This document shows positions 44,959-52,723 of a stretch of 64,000 bases of DNA, in pieces (position 1 is the stretch's first letter; each line of letters starts with the position of its first letter). The notes under the pieces are model-generated. The model saw only the letters and a program-made list of their open reading frames with translations, was not told where the DNA came from and made no database searches. The position numbers and the translations under genes are program-made. The stretch comes from CAVTHW01 sp963734625 (lineage in GTDB: Bacteria > Acidobacteriota > Terriglobia > Bryobacterales > Bryobacteraceae): NCBI GenBank assembly GCA_963734625.1, contig CAVTHW010000020.1:383750-447749 (forward strand). Reading direction: 5' to 3'.

Positions 44959-45822
44959 ATGCCTCGCTTCCGGGCCCTCGCGCTGCTGCTGGCGCTGCAT
45001 TTCGCGGCATTGGCCGCCGGGCCCGCCAACGACTTCCGCTTCTCAATCCTGGGCGACAGGACGGGCACTCCGGACCAGAAGGTCTATGCCCAGGCCTGGG
45101 CCGAGATCAATCGCCTGCGCCCGGACTTCGTGATCAACGTCGGCGACACGATCGAAGGCGGGGCGGACGAAACCGCCCAGGCGGAATGGCGGACCATCCG
45201 TGACTTTCTCAACCAGTACAGGCGGTTCCCGTTCTATTACGTAGCCGGCAACCACGATGTCTGGAGCGCCTTTTCCCGAAAGCTCTTCGAGAAAGAAACC
45301 GGCCGGCCCACTTTCTACAGCTTCAATTACCAGAACGCGCACTTCGTCGTGCTCGATAACAGCCAGACTCTGGACCTGACTCTGGACCAGTTGCAGTACC
45401 TGGAGCGGGATCTCCAACAGAACCGGCAGCGCTCTCCGAAGTTCGTCTTTTTCCACCAGAGCTTCTGGATCGTCTTCCTCAAGTTCCAGAGCGGCGCGTT
45501 TCCGCTGCACCGGCTGGCCAGGGAATACGGGGTGAACTACGTGGTCACCGGACACGGCCACTTCCTGTTTCGGATGGCCAGAGATGGCGTCAACTACGTG
45601 CAAGCCGGCTCCTCCGGCGCGAAGCTCAGGCCGTCGTTCGCCGACGGCGCCTTCTACCACCACCTGCTGGTTCAGGTGAAAGGGTCCGAAGTCCGCGTCA
45701 CGGTAAAGGAGTTGGATCCCCCCTACGGTAACGGCCGCTCGTTCAATTTGGAAGATTGGGAGGGAAGCAAGCCGAAGTTCAATCCTGATAGCCTGCCGGC
45801 CTCACGCGGGCCTTCCCGCTGA
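44959..45822 (+). CDS. Exported metallophosphoesterase
   Basis: About 287 residues from ATG 44959. Signal peptide RALALLLALHFAALAAG. Calcineurin-type metal ligands: ILGDRTGTPDQK (Asp), VINVGDTIEGG (GD), AGNHDVW (GNHD), VFFHQSF (His) and VTGHGHFLF (GHxH). It hydrolyses a phosphate ester or anhydride in the periplasm; the substrate is unknown. Convergent with the seven-gene operon (6-base gap) and divergent from the GT2 gene across a repeat. Confidence 0.88.
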   Translation: MPRFRALALLLALHFAALAAGPANDFRFSILGDRTGTPDQKVYAQAWAEINRLRPDFVINVGDTIEGGADETAQAEWRTIRDFLNQYRRFPFYYVAGNHDVWSAFSRKLFEKETGRPTFYSFNYQNAHFVVLDNSQTLDLTLDQLQYLERDLQQNRQRSPKFVFFHQSFWIVFLKFQSGAFPLHRLAREYGVNYVVTGHGHFLFRMARDGVNYVQAGSSGAKLRPSFADGAFYHHLLVQVKGSEVRVTVKELDPPYGNGRSFNLEDWEGSKPKFNPDSLPASRGPSR

Positions 45823-45828
45823 ATCTGT

Positions 45829-46698
45829 TCATTGCGTTTCCAGCCGGCGCAGCGTCTCGATAAGGACGTCGCCCACCACCTGGAAACTCTGCGCGCTGAG
45901 CTTGTCCATGGTGTCCTGCGCGGTGTGCCACCAGGCGTGATTCGGGCCGTAGCTGAAATCGATCAGGTCCAGGGCGGGCGCGCCCAGGCGCAAGAACGGC
46001 ATGTGGTCGTCCTCGATGCTGGACTGGCCGCCGTTGAAGTAGCGGCCATAGCCGATGTCTCGTGCCACCTGCCAAACCAATCGGAGCAGCGCAGGAGATG
46101 AGTACGACTCCTGCACGATATTCAAATCCCGATCGCCGATCATGTCCACGTTGATCAGCGCTTTGAGGCGGAGCAGAGTCCCATCCGCCGACCACTTGCC
46201 GGCCAGGTGGCGGCTGCCGTAAAGACTGTCCGTCGCGGACCACTCCCGAAAGGCTTCCTCCCCGTCGAGCCACACCAGGTAGACGTCGTCCCTCCGGGGT
46301 CTCCCGGCCAGCGTCCGCGCCATCTCCAATAGAAGCCCGGCGGATGAGCCGCCGTCGTTAGCGCCCACGAACTTGATGCCGGGGAGGATTTTGGTGTCGT
46401 AGTGCCCCGTGAACGCCACGGCGCGCCCCGACTTGCCGGGGAACCGGGCGATGATGTTCTTCATCGCCACCGCTCCTTGCGGCGTCTGCGCGGTGAAGTT
46501 GTCCTCCAACACGTGGCAGCCGCACTGCTTCAGCTCGGCGAGCAGGTAGCTCTGGAGCTGGCGGATCGCGGCCGAACCTGGCGGTCTCGGGCCGAACGAC
46601 ACAATCTTACCGGTGAATTTCAGCGCCGAAGCGCCGCTGAAATCGCCGGCCAGGGCGGCCGACGCCCAGAGGATCAAGAGGATTTTCTTGCCGAACAT
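45829..46698 (-). CDS. Glutaminyl-cyclase-like M28 family enzyme, exported
   Basis: 289 residues from ATG 46698, with a signal peptide (KKILLILWASAALAGDFSG). M28 zinc ligands: GHYDTKI, GANDGGSSAG (Asp) and LDGEEAF (Glu); the sequence DGEEAFREWSATDSLYGSRH followed by IEDDHMPFLRLG and HAWWHTAQDTMDKL is the hallmark of animal-type glutaminyl-peptide cyclotransferases, which turn N-terminal Gln into pyroglutamate, rather than of plain aminopeptidases. It overlaps the upstream methyltransferase by 25 bases and ends the seven-gene operon. Confidence 0.85.
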   Translation of the reverse strand: MFGKKILLILWASAALAGDFSGASALKFTGKIVSFGPRPPGSAAIRQLQSYLLAELKQCGCHVLEDNFTAQTPQGAVAMKNIIARFPGKSGRAVAFTGHYDTKILPGIKFVGANDGGSSAGLLLEMARTLAGRPRRDDVYLVWLDGEEAFREWSATDSLYGSRHLAGKWSADGTLLRLKALINVDMIGDRDLNIVQESYSSPALLRLVWQVARDIGYGRYFNGGQSSIEDDHMPFLRLGAPALDLIDFSYGPNHAWWHTAQDTMDKLSAQSFQVVGDVLIETLRRLETQ

Positions 46699-47363
46699 AT
46701 ATAGCCTAGTGTGAAATCGCGTTGCCGGTCGAGGAAATCGAAAACCGGCAGGATCAGCGCCGGCGGTCCCAGCAGCAGGGCCGCCACAGGGACAAGCAAG
46801 ATCGGAACCACCTGCACGCCGTTGAGCAGACGCCTGGAAAGCAGCCGGAACAGGCCGCCCACCGGCTCGATTGCGATATCTACGAAGCCGGCCGCTTCGA
46901 GCAGGCGCTGCACGCCGTGCCGGGTGAAGCGCCAGTAGTCGTGCGGCGACTGGTGGACCTCCCACTCTTGCGGAACCACGAGCAGCAGGCTGCCGCCGGG
47001 CTTCAAGGAATGCGCAATTTCGCCTAGCGCCCGGCCGGGCTCCTTCACGTGCTCCAGTGTAACGATGTTTATGCAGGCGTCAAAACTTCCCTCGCGGAAG
47101 GGAAGCGAAGTCAGGTCGGCCACCGCGCCCAGGCGCCGGTAATCCCACGCCGGATCGCCCACGCCCAGATCCACGCCCACGTAGCGTTGCCGGCCGAAAT
47201 GCCCTGCGTACTGGCCCTCGCCAGCGCCGGCATCCAGCACTCTGGCGCCATCGAGAAGCCGGGCCGCAAAAGCCCCGACTGCGCCCTCGATCGAGGCTTC
47301 CCAGTGGAGAATATAGCGCCCGAAGGGAGTGGGAGCCAGCCATTGAGGTACCCGAGCTTTCAC
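46674..47363 (-). CDS. Class I SAM-dependent methyltransferase
   Basis: 229 residues from GTG 47363, whose GTGA overlaps the stop of the preceding gene. Rossmann motifs: GARVLDAGAGEGQYAGHFG (SAM loop), VADLTSLPFREGSFD, NIVTLEHVKEPGRALGEI and LKPGGSLLLVVP. A hydrophobic stretch near the C-terminus (VVPILLVPVAALLLGPPALI) may anchor it at the membrane. It probably acts on a sugar or a lipid-linked glycan within the operon's pathway. Confidence 0.88.
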   Translation of the reverse strand: MKARVPQWLAPTPFGRYILHWEASIEGAVGAFAARLLDGARVLDAGAGEGQYAGHFGRQRYVGVDLGVGDPAWDYRRLGAVADLTSLPFREGSFDACINIVTLEHVKEPGRALGEIAHSLKPGGSLLLVVPQEWEVHQSPHDYWRFTRHGVQRLLEAAGFVDIAIEPVGGLFRLLSRRLLNGVQVVPILLVPVAALLLGPPALILPVFDFLDRQRDFTLGYICSARKSS

Positions 47364-48427
47364 GCCCTCTTCCGAGCCTCCAACATAATGGTAGCTCCCG
47401 CGCCGCAGGCGGATTCCAAGAGAGTCCAGGGGACCGAGGCGGCCACCAGGCCGAAGTAGAGGAGATCCTGGAGCAACCGCAGCCGCGGGCCTTCCCTTGT
47501 TCCGCGGGCTCGCCGCACCATCGGGTCCAGCCACGGCACCAGGCTGGTGGCGAGACACGCCGGATTGTCGCGAAGAGAGAAATGCTTGCGCCGCACCACT
47601 TCGAATCCGCATCTTTCCAGCAGCGCCTCGAGATCGCGCGACCGAAACAGCGTCAGATGCCTGGGAACTTCGACGCCCCTCCAATTCCCTCCCAGAAGCA
47701 GAAACTGCCACGACGCCGCGTCAGGCGTTTGGACGATGAGCCGTCCATTCGGCCGGAGCAAACCACGCGCCTCATCGAGGCACAGGGCGGGGTCGTACAA
47801 ATGCTCCAGCACATGGAACATGGTGACCGCCGCGCAGCATCCGGGGGCCAGCGGCGACTGCGACGGGATGGCGCACATCGCCGGCACGCCTTGGCCGTGC
47901 CACGCAATTTTGGCCGCGTCCAGCGAGAAGTCGAGACCTACCACCGGCATTCCGCCCGCGGCGAGGAGGTTGAGGAACAGCCCCCCGCCGCAGCCCACAT
48001 CCAAAACAACGCCGGTTTCGCCGGAGGCTTCAATGGCGCGCCTCACGAAGCGAACGTGATCCTGCAAAACGAAGCGCCGATAGATTTGACCGAGGCGATC
48101 GGCTGCCGCCTCTTGGGCGACGAACCAATAACCGGGAGGGTAATACTTCGCCAGCTCGCGAGCGTCCGGCCGCGGGAAGAGACGGATCAAGCGGCACCGC
48201 CGGCACTCGACGATCTGAAATACGCGCTCGGTGGTCCGGTACAGCCGATCGCTGGCGGAGAACAGCGGAACGAACAGTGTGCAGCCGCAGGCCGGGCAGG
48301 CCTGCCGCTCATCCGTTTCTATGCTGCCTGCTCTGTCAGAGTTCGTAGAGGGATTCTGCAGCGTAGTGTCCATTCCCTCACCAGCGCGGTTGCGGCTACT
48401 GGCGTTCAGGCTCACCGAAACGAACAT
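47360..48427 (-). CDS. SAM-dependent methyltransferase with N-terminal zinc ribbon
   Basis: 355 residues from ATG 48427 (ATG 48373 is an alternative). CPACGCTLF and VECRRCRLIRLFPRP form a four-Cys zinc site, as in sugar C-methyltransferases and their relatives; the SAM domain follows (VVLDVGCGGGLFLNLLA, VVGLDFSLDAAKIAWHGQG, TMFHVLEHLYDPALCLDEAR). Two small hydrophobic segments lie near the end. Position 4-bp upstream overlap of the second methyltransferase suggests one product modified twice. Confidence 0.87.
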   Translation of the reverse strand: MFVSVSLNASSRNRAGEGMDTTLQNPSTNSDRAGSIETDERQACPACGCTLFVPLFSASDRLYRTTERVFQIVECRRCRLIRLFPRPDARELAKYYPPGYWFVAQEAAADRLGQIYRRFVLQDHVRFVRRAIEASGETGVVLDVGCGGGLFLNLLAAGGMPVVGLDFSLDAAKIAWHGQGVPAMCAIPSQSPLAPGCCAAVTMFHVLEHLYDPALCLDEARGLLRPNGRLIVQTPDAASWQFLLLGGNWRGVEVPRHLTLFRSRDLEALLERCGFEVVRRKHFSLRDNPACLATSLVPWLDPMVRRARGTREGPRLRLLQDLLYFGLVAASVPWTLLESACGAGATIMLEARKRA

Positions 48428-48481
48428 TATAGGCCAGCGCGGAGGCGGACCGCGCTCCTGGGCCGCCGCTTCTTAGAAAAG

Positions 48482-49519
48482 CTAACGCTCGATACGCTGA
48501 GCGGTCAGCCACGCCGCCAGCTTGTCGGCCCACCAGGCATGTACGATCTCATTGGGATGGCCGTTGCCGCCCACCAGCAGCTTCTCAATTCTGGTCTCAG
48601 GGCCACGGTAGGTTATATCCATTTCCTCAATCCCGGAACTCCGCATCTGGTCGCGCATTCGCCGATATGCGTCCGGCCCCGGCGAGGTCTGGTCCCAAAG
48701 GGTTGCTACCAGAAAGCGCCCATGGGCGCCCTCGACCAGACGCTTCATCTCAAGCAGCAGAAGACCGGTGGCCGCTTCCTGGTCCCGCTCCCGGTTGGCC
48801 AGCCTGAGCCGAAGCTCCGTCCGATGCAGAAGGGTCACGAAAGCCGAGTGTTCCTCCAACGGCCAGTCCGAGACCACAAAGGGAGGAAAAACCTCCAGTC
48901 GGCCTCCGCGCAATTCGACATGCGGAGGGGACAAACGCTCCCCGCCAAAAACCCGAAAGGCCTCCAGCATGGAGTACGTCAGCACGTTCCGTTCGGCGTG
49001 ATAAGGGATGAACCCATAGACCACGACTGCCGGACGGACCCCGCGGTTCTTGATCAGTTCCCTGAGCAACAGCAGGGACTGGTAGGTTCCATAGCCGGGC
49101 ACGCCGAAATTGCGGACGGCCAGATCCGGGAAGCGCCGCTGCAAGAGCGAGGCGACGGTCTGATCGTCCCGGACGGCGTACCCCTCAGCGTTGGAGCAGC
49201 CCACGATGACCAGCGCGCCGCCCGCGCCTGCGGGCGCTCCGGTTGCGCGGGAGCCGTCCGGCAGAATCGTCATCGGCTCGTGGGCCCCTTCGTTGGCTCG
49301 ATGGACTCCCGGATTGTTTCGCCAGCCGAGAATCGGATCCGGACTTGCCCAACCCAAGTACTGTGCCTGCTCGACGCGAAATGGATGGACGCGCGCTAAG
49401 CGGGCGATCGCCTCGGCGGCTCCAAAGCTAAGCGTCAGGACCAAGAGTATAGTGACTCCCCACATGACGCTGCGCTGCCGTGGCGTCAGCCTCTCAGTCG
49501 GGGTCGAACTGCCCGGCAT
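48482..49519 (-). CDS. SGNH/GDSL-like hydrolase, membrane-anchored
   Basis: 345 residues. One membrane helix near the N-terminus (VMWGVTILLVLTLSFGAAEA), then SGNH blocks: ALVIVGCSNAEGYAV (block I Ser), VRNFGVPGYGTYQSLLLL (block II/III, Gly and Asn) and GNGHPNEIVHAWWADKLAAW (block V Asp/His position, here HPN). Such proteins add or remove acetyl or other acyl groups on glycans outside the membrane. It overlaps the carbamoyltransferase gene by 26 bases and is in the same operon. Confidence 0.82.
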   Translation of the reverse strand: MPGSSTPTERLTPRQRSVMWGVTILLVLTLSFGAAEAIARLARVHPFRVEQAQYLGWASPDPILGWRNNPGVHRANEGAHEPMTILPDGSRATGAPAGAGGALVIVGCSNAEGYAVRDDQTVASLLQRRFPDLAVRNFGVPGYGTYQSLLLLRELIKNRGVRPAVVVYGFIPYHAERNVLTYSMLEAFRVFGGERLSPPHVELRGGRLEVFPPFVVSDWPLEEHSAFVTLLHRTELRLRLANRERDQEAATGLLLLEMKRLVEGAHGRFLVATLWDQTSPGPDAYRRMRDQMRSSGIEEMDITYRGPETRIEKLLVGGNGHPNEIVHAWWADKLAAWLTAQRIER

Positions 49520-51323
49520 ATTGAACTCGAGTTCCTTTCTCAGTCTGTTCTTCTTTTCGCAGGATGCAGTTGCCGCAGGCGAGCAGGCTCAATCCGGTAG
49601 CCATGAAGCAGCGGAAGGCATCCAGCGGGCTGCAGACGATGGGCTCTCCGCGCACATTGAAACTGGTGTTGACGAGCACGGCGCAGCCCGTCCGCGCCCT
49701 GAATGCCGCGAGCAGATCGTAGAAACGCGGATTCGTTTCGCGGCGAACCGTCTGGACCCGCGCCGAGTAGTCCAGGTGAGTCACGGCGGGAATGGTGGAA
49801 CGCGCCTGGTGCAGGCGTTCCAGGCCCACCAGGCTGCTGTCGGCTGGGAACCTCAACTCCGGCCGCACGCCGGCTACCAGCAGCATGTAGGGGCTCTCCA
49901 CGTCGAGATCGAAATACTCGCGAGCGTACTCCTCCATGACCGCTGGCGCGAAGGGTCGAAAGCTCTCCCGGAACTTGATCTTGAGGTTGAGAACAGACTG
50001 CATCTGAGGAGAACGCGGGTCCGCCAGAATCGACCGGGCGCCCAGCGCGCGAGGCCCGAACTCCATGCGCCCTTGAAACCAGCCGGCTGCCTCGCCTCGC
50101 TCCAGGGCATCTACCGTGGTTGCCAGCAACTGTTCGTCCGAGACGGTGTGAAATACCGCGCCCGCGCCTCCGAGCATGGTTTCGATCTCATCCTGACGCC
50201 AGGCGGGGCCCAGGAAGGACCCGCGCATGCCATCGCCGCCGACCGGCGCCAGGCGCGGGTTCCGAGCATGCTGATGATAAGCGCACAGCGCCGCACCCAG
50301 CGCGCCCCCGGCATCCCCCGCGGCGGGCTGAATCCAAAGCCGGTCAAACTGGCCGTCGCTGAGCACCTTCGCATTGGCCACGCAGTTCAGGGCCACGCCT
50401 CCCGCCAGGCACAATTGGCGCATGCCGGTCTGGCGGGCGGCCCGCCGCGTCAGCCTGAGCATCGCCTCCTCCAGCACGGCCTGGATCGAGGCGGCCATGT
50501 CCATGTGGAACGTTGTCAGCTCGGCTTCCGCCTCGCGCGGCGGCTGCCCAAACAAACTTGCAAACCGGGCGTTCGTCATTCGGAGGCCGGTGCAGAAATC
50601 GAAGTAAGACAGGTTCAACCGGAAGCTGCCGTCGTCCCTCAGGTCGAGGAGTTCGTCCAGGATAGTCTGGCTGTATCGCGGCGCCCCGTACGGCGCCAGG
50701 CCCATAAGCTTGTACTCCCCCGAGTTGACCTTGAAACCCGTGTAATACGTGAACGCCGAATAGAGCAAGCCTAGTGAGTGCGGGAATCGGATTTCCTCCA
50801 AAAGCTCGATCGAATCCCCCCTGCCGGCGGCAATCGACGTGGTGGCCCACTCTCCGACGCCGTCCACGGTGAGAATAGCCGCCTCCTCAAACGGCGACGG
50901 GTAAAAGGCCGAGGCGGCATGGCTCATGTGATGCTCCCCGAACAGGAGCCGCCCGCTCCAATCGGCCTTGTCGGAATGCTTCCTCAGCTCGCGTTCAAGC
51001 ACGCTCCGCTGGAAAAGCTTCTCCCGCAGCCAGACCGGCATGGCGAGATGGAAAGAACGAAATCCGCGAGGCGCGAATGTAAGATAAGTCTCGAGAATTC
51101 GCTCGAACTTCAAGAACGGTTTCTCGTAGAATGCCACGAAATCGATTTCTTCCGGCTTGAGGCCGGCCTCCTGGATGCACCAGCGGACGGCCTCGTGTGG
51201 GAACGAAGCGTCATGTTTAACGCGGGTGAAGCGTTCCTCCTGAGCGGCGGCCACGACGACCCCGCCGTCCACAATTGCGGCGGCACTATCGTGATAGAAG
51301 GCCGATATCCCCAGGGTTTTCAA
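49494..51323 (-). CDS. Carbamoyltransferase (NodU/CmcH family)
   Basis: 609 residues. N-terminal Kae1-like domain: LGISAFYHDSAAAIVDGG, EERFTRVKHDASFP, HHMSHAASAFYPSPF (iron-binding His pair), and the C-terminal YrdC-like part: GRMEFGPRALGARSILADPR, SPFMLL-like, NTSFNVRGEPIVCSPLDAFR. It transfers a carbamoyl group from carbamoyl phosphate, via carbamoyl-AMP, to a hydroxyl on a sugar or natural product. It begins 9 bases after the DUF5989-like gene and near the SxtJ-like gene, a recurring trio in bacterial genomes. Confidence 0.92.
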   Translation of the reverse strand: MKTLGISAFYHDSAAAIVDGGVVVAAAQEERFTRVKHDASFPHEAVRWCIQEAGLKPEEIDFVAFYEKPFLKFERILETYLTFAPRGFRSFHLAMPVWLREKLFQRSVLERELRKHSDKADWSGRLLFGEHHMSHAASAFYPSPFEEAAILTVDGVGEWATTSIAAGRGDSIELLEEIRFPHSLGLLYSAFTYYTGFKVNSGEYKLMGLAPYGAPRYSQTILDELLDLRDDGSFRLNLSYFDFCTGLRMTNARFASLFGQPPREAEAELTTFHMDMAASIQAVLEEAMLRLTRRAARQTGMRQLCLAGGVALNCVANAKVLSDGQFDRLWIQPAAGDAGGALGAALCAYHQHARNPRLAPVGGDGMRGSFLGPAWRQDEIETMLGGAGAVFHTVSDEQLLATTVDALERGEAAGWFQGRMEFGPRALGARSILADPRSPQMQSVLNLKIKFRESFRPFAPAVMEEYAREYFDLDVESPYMLLVAGVRPELRFPADSSLVGLERLHQARSTIPAVTHLDYSARVQTVRRETNPRFYDLLAAFRARTGCAVLVNTSFNVRGEPIVCSPLDAFRCFMATGLSLLACGNCILRKEEQTEKGTRVQYAGQFDPD

Positions 51324-51332
51324 TTCAGGACT

Positions 51333-51482
51333 CTAGAACAACGAATAGATGAATGGCGCGACGGCCGAGGACTGCGCCAGCAGGAGGAGCCCGCCGACCG
51401 CAAGCATAGCCAGGAGTATGGGCAGCAGCCACAGCTTCTTTCGAACCCGCAGGAAGGCCCAGAATTCAGCCATGAAACGCAT
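51333..51482 (-). CDS. DUF5989-like 49-residue membrane protein
   Basis: ATG 51482 to TAG 51333. The product starts MAEFWAFLRVRKKLWLLPIL (from the inner Met) and ends APFIYSLF: a short amphipathic start, one membrane helix and a conserved APFIY tail, as in the DUF5989 family found beside carbamoyltransferases. It lies between the SxtJ-like and carbamoyltransferase genes with 2- and 9-base gaps. It probably anchors or assists the enzyme at the membrane. Too short for standard gene callers. Confidence 0.85.
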   Translation of the reverse strand: MRFMAEFWAFLRVRKKLWLLPILLAMLAVGGLLLLAQSSAVAPFIYSLF

Positions 51483-51484
51483 AC

Positions 51485-51925
51485 TTAAAAAGGAAGCTCC
51501 ATGGAATTCGATACGCTTTCCGGCTTGCGCGGGTGCCAGTAGCCACCACCCTCCGGGGCCGGATCAAGCCGGAGGCCCACCGATCGCGAACGGGTCAGCC
51601 GAAGCATCGCCGCCACCGGCGTCATCAGCCCGAAGAACAAAATCGCCATCAGGACGGGCGCCGTAATACGGTGCAGCACGATAGCCGCGCGCCACGCGAG
51701 CCGATGCACGGGCCCCAGCAGCTCAGCCCGCACCACTGCTACCGCCAGAACTAGGCAAGCCGCGATCAGAAACGGCCAGCGCACCGACCGGGACCACAGC
51801 CAGGGCAGCAGCCCCATCGCCGCCAGAAACCCACTGAGAACAAATCCGAAAGCTCTATCGGTCGAGAGCCGCACGGCGCCGTCGACCCGTAGCTGCTCGT
51901 GAGCCACGAAAACAGCCCTCACCAT
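51485..51925 (-). CDS. SxtJ-like membrane protein
   Basis: 146 residues from ATG 51925. Segments FGFVLSGFLAAMGLLPWLW, WPFLIAACLVLAVAVV and HRITAPVLMAILFFGLMTPV are membrane helices; LLGPVHRLAW and GVLRLTGRDP-like HRITAP.. LRLTRSRSVGLRL match the SxtJ family seen next to carbamoyltransferases. It is the first gene of the operon that runs left to 45.8 kb. The upstream TATACT with a very short leader suggests near-leaderless expression. No saxitoxin pathway is implied. Confidence 0.8.
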   Translation of the reverse strand: MVRAVFVAHEQLRVDGAVRLSTDRAFGFVLSGFLAAMGLLPWLWSRSVRWPFLIAACLVLAVAVVRAELLGPVHRLAWRAAIVLHRITAPVLMAILFFGLMTPVAAMLRLTRSRSVGLRLDPAPEGGGYWHPRKPESVSNSMELPF

Positions 51926-51971
51926 GCGTCCAGTATATCCCAGGCGGCCCGCAGGGGCCCGAAGTTCGCCA

Positions 51972-52634
51972 TCAAACGCCCTGGTCGGCCGCGCTCTGGG
52001 CGGCGGCCGAGGCTCTGCTCTTCTTCCGTTGCCGCCGCTCCATGATGAGAAGTTCGCGCCGGCGCCGCAGTTTCACCCGGGCGTCGACTTTGCGCCAGAA
52101 CTTGCGAAAGTAGTCCGCGGCCGAAGCCAGCGAGAAGACCAGCACGCCCCACATCCACAGCATGCCCCACCACAGCAGCGGCGGGTAGCGTATGCTCAGC
52201 AGCAGCAGGCTGACGGCGACCACCTCCAGGAGCATCTTCGTCTTGCCCAGGTCGCTCGCCCGGATCGTGTAACCCTCCGCCGCGGCGATGGCGCGCAAGC
52301 CGGAGATGGCAAACTCCCGTCCGACAACCAGAATCACCATCCAGGCTGGCAGCAGGCGCACCTGCACCATGGCGATCATTGCCGCCGAAATCAGCAGTTT
52401 GTCGGCGATCGGATCGAGCAGCGTGCCCACCGTAGTCACCTGGCCCCAGCGCCGCGCCAGATAACCATCCAGCAAATCCGTAGCCGCGGCAGTCAGGAAA
52501 ATTGCCAGCGCCAGCAGATCGTTGGTGAGCACAATTCCAAGAAACTCCACGTGCCTGTGCTCCTGCACCAGAACGCCCACCAGGAGCGGCACGAAGAAGA
52601 TCCGCAAGATGGTCAGGAGATTGGGATAGTTCAT
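51972..52634 (-). CDS. pgsA: CDP-diacylglycerol-glycerol-3-phosphate phosphatidyltransferase
   Basis: 220 residues, five to six membrane helices. The CDP-alcohol phosphotransferase motif is present as TDLLDGYLARRWG...TLLDPIADK (DGx2ARx8GxxxDxxxD). It makes phosphatidylglycerol phosphate from CDP-diacylglycerol and glycerol 3-phosphate in the inner membrane. The last 35 residues are highly basic (RVKLRRRRELLIMERRQRKK). A 46-base gap separates it from the SxtJ-like gene downstream, and it is divergent from the oxidoreductase gene. Confidence 0.92.
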   Translation of the reverse strand: MNYPNLLTILRIFFVPLLVGVLVQEHRHVEFLGIVLTNDLLALAIFLTAAATDLLDGYLARRWGQVTTVGTLLDPIADKLLISAAMIAMVQVRLLPAWMVILVVGREFAISGLRAIAAAEGYTIRASDLGKTKMLLEVVAVSLLLLSIRYPPLLWWGMLWMWGVLVFSLASAADYFRKFWRKVDARVKLRRRRELLIMERRQRKKSRASAAAQSAADQGV

Positions 52635-52723
52635 CCGGTCTCACCAAATATAGCCCTCCCGCGACCTGGGGACAAGTCGCCTGGTTCCCAGGGCGCGGGG
52701 CCTGGGGTATATAATGCATAACC

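Noticed and set aside
49191..50774. A 527-codon frame antisense to the carbamoyltransferase
   Set aside because: GC-driven shadow frame; the reverse strand holds the conserved gene.
49494..51925. A saxitoxin pathway because of the SxtJ-like protein
   Set aside because: SxtJ-like, DUF5989-like and carbamoyltransferase genes occur together in many bacteria; no other saxitoxin genes are present.
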